Assembly (NCBI GenBank): GCA_013112575.1
Contig: JABFGG010000029.1
Coordinates: 1-41,985 of the forward strand
Direction of reading: 5' to 3'
DNA length: 41,985 nucleotides
Source: Chloroflexota bacterium
GTDB taxonomy: Bacteria > Chloroflexota > Anaerolineae > Anaerolineales > UBA11579
The notes beneath the pieces are model-generated. The model was not told where the DNA came from and did not search any database. It saw nothing but the letters and a program-made list of their open reading frames with translations. Both the position numbers and the translations under genes were made by a program. Each line of letters begins with the position of its first letter. Position 1 is the first letter of the stretch. Below, in pieces: positions 40,679 to 41,985 of this stretch.

Positions 40679-41985
40679 TTACTCTTGTGCGTCCTCTTCG
40701 TCCAGGATCAAGGGGACTGGTTCAGGTTCGCTGATCAACTGGTCTGCCGCAGGGAAAAGATCGGCCCGCGCCCAAAGAATGATCTCTTCGGCTTGTGTAG
40801 GCGCATCGCGGAACAGTAGCCAGCTAATGAAATCAGGAGGTAGTTGGGTCAGGCCCCAATCTGGCGAAATGCGCCAGGCAAAACTCTGTCCACGGTAAGA
40901 TGCAGTTTGCTCTACGCCAGTGGTGAAGCCTTCGGTGATGATCAATGGTGGTAATTCGTTGACACCCAAAGTTTCTGCAAAACGCGCTTCGGGCAAATAG
41001 CGCAGCGCCCATCGTACGGAGGGGCTTTCCGTCAAATACGCGATTTCCACACTGGTCTCTTGCCCCTGATACCACTCGGATAAATCACCCAGGGTCTGCA
41101 TCATCAGATCGGCCTGGCCCCCAACGGGTGACGGGTGCCATAATTCATTGGCCAATTGGTCACGCAGTTGAGTAGTGCCCCACAAAGCAGCCAGTGAATA
41201 AGTCAACAAAGTAATTATGCTACCCCAGGCCAGACCATGCAGGGCTGTACGTAAAGACCATCCATAAGCGATCAAAACAGTGGCCGTGATGACCACGAGC
41301 ACCACCACCCCCGTTACCACCCAGCGCCCGTAAAACTCGGCCGATTCTGGTGCCAGTGTAAGCGTACGACCTAAACCTGCCAATGTCAGCCAGGCAAAAC
41401 TCAACAGCAAAAATATCAACCCTGTCAAGCCACCAGCAGCCAGCCAATCTTCTTGTTCTCCACTGAAATCCAGGAAGCGTGCAATCCCCTGCGCGGCCAA
41501 GACCCACAAAGGTAACACTACCCAGACCAGATCGGTGACCTGTTTAAAGGGATAAACCAGCAACACAATGAATGCAACCAGGCTGGCAAGCGCCAGCACT
41601 CGCCCCTGGTTGTAGTTTTCGCGAAAAGCGTAAATGGCCCCAACGATGCCAAAGGCCAGGGGCAAGGCCTGATACACTAATAATGCGATGCCCATATATA
41701 CCGTGGGGGTCTCTGGAAACTCAAACCAGGAAACCAGGTAATCGGGCAACACAGCCCCAAGAGCCGATAGTCCCTGTGGGAAACGCAGAAAATAGGTCCC
41801 CACAAGCATGAGGGTTCCCAAGGCAGTGAGCCCAACTCTAGGCCAATCCATGTTGGCTGGCCGCACGTTCTTTTCCCTCCAGCCCAGCAGGCCTGCAGGC
41901 ACAAATACGAGCAGCAAGATAACCAGGCCGGTCAGCGCTTGTGGCCCGGCCAACAAAGCCATGGTTCCCAGCACACCCAGCCATA
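40679..41985 (-). CDS. Multi-span membrane protein, glycosyltransferase-like, N-terminus outside window
   Basis: The 434 visible C-terminal residues run from the window edge with no upstream stop, so the true start lies beyond it; the GTG at 41974 is only internal. About eight or nine hydrophobic segments occupy the first 280 residues, followed by an outside domain (about 285-434) with ELWHPSPVGGQADLMMQTL, SVEIAYLTESPSVRWALRYLP and SFAWRISPDWGLTQLPPDFI. The layout (multi-span core, then a domain with a short conserved W.LRY motif) resembles GT39/ArnT-like and Agl23-like membrane proteins common in Chloroflexota, but without the N-terminal DxD region this is not certain. The acidic end (EPVPLILDEEDAQE) lies 43 bp upstream of cmk. 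Confidence 0.6.
   Translation of the reverse strand, partial: WLGVLGTMALLAGPQALTGLVILLLVFVPAGLLGWREKNVRPANMDWPRVGLTALGTLMLVGTYFLRFPQGLSALGAVLPDYLVSWFEFPETPTVYMGIALLVYQALPLAFGIVGAIYAFRENYNQGRVLALASLVAFIVLLVYPFKQVTDLVWVVLPLWVLAAQGIARFLDFSGEQEDWLAAGGLTGLIFLLLSFAWLTLAGLGRTLTLAPESAEFYGRWVVTGVVVLVVITATVLIAYGWSLRTALHGLAWGSIITLLTYSLAALWGTTQLRDQLANELWHPSPVGGQADLMMQTLGDLSEWYQGQETSVEIAYLTESPSVRWALRYLPEARFAETLGVNELPPLIITEGFTTGVEQTASYRGQSFAWRISPDWGLTQLPPDFISWLLFRDAPTQAEEIILWARADLFPAADQLISEPEPVPLILDEEDAQE

Overview
The window looks like ordinary chromosome from a bacterium of the Chloroflexota, most likely Anaerolineae-like. This is inference: no rRNA or tRNA gene is visible. The pointers are many small proline/threonine-rich lipoproteins, Gmad2 domains, a large coiled-coil insertion in RpoC, several genes that seem to be transcribed without a leader, and dispersed palindromic intergenic repeats. 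I see no phage, transposase, integrase, CRISPR array or recognised defence island. Most genes lie on the minus strand in short operons.

Layout. 1-2884: the end of a short-chain dehydrogenase coupled to a Gmad2 lipoprotein (minus), then the azlCD branched-chain amino acid exporter (plus). 2934-6836: lon and folC (minus). 6976-9918: phnC plus a very unusual phnE-like permease, with no phnD beside them. 10040-11244: a YdcF/SanA-type protein and an HD protein, overlapping by 4 bases. 11246-11466: a nested palindromic repeat. 11564-14672: a TIM-barrel/NTF2-like fusion, a CPBP membrane protease, a small membrane protein and a DinB-like protein. 14806-17487: a GyrA/ParC subunit with a histone H1-like lysine tail. 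17731-18966: a tandem duplication of a complete gene unit coding for small secreted proteins. 19013-25273: a run of lipoproteins with a lone SagB-type nitroreductase, an alpha/beta hydrolase and one lipoprotein remnant. 25327-27012: a self-contained TetR-epimerase operon with a textbook promoter and a 28-bp operator. 27081-31005: an amidase, small domain-of-unknown-function proteins, and a divergent pair of paralogous small membrane proteins of about 55 residues that are easily missed. 31084-35686: rpoC, transcribed alone from a consensus sigma-70 promoter through a structured leader of about 250 nt. 35825-41985: a large orphan hybrid sensor kinase, then (reading upstream) plsC, cmk and the C-terminal part of a membrane glycosyltransferase-like protein.

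How the genes work together. Housekeeping functions (Lon, FolC, GyrA, RpoC, Cmk, PlsC) alternate with surface and transport functions (azlCD, phnCE, lipoproteins, CPBP protease). Many adjacent genes are translationally coupled by ATGA or TTGA overlaps. Strong hairpin terminators lie between convergent genes, several of them usable in both directions.

Strongest leads for novelty: (1) the phnE-like permease with an extracytoplasmic Ig-like insert, a second membrane insert and no neighbouring binding protein; (2) the rpoC leader RNA with nested stems behind a perfect promoter; (3) the H1-like tail on the gyrase subunit; (4) the divergent pair of small membrane proteins; (5) the tandem secreted-protein units; (6) recurrent -10-like boxes 6-9 nt before the start codons of genes with no Shine-Dalgarno sequence. 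None of these is proven to be a new system from sequence alone.
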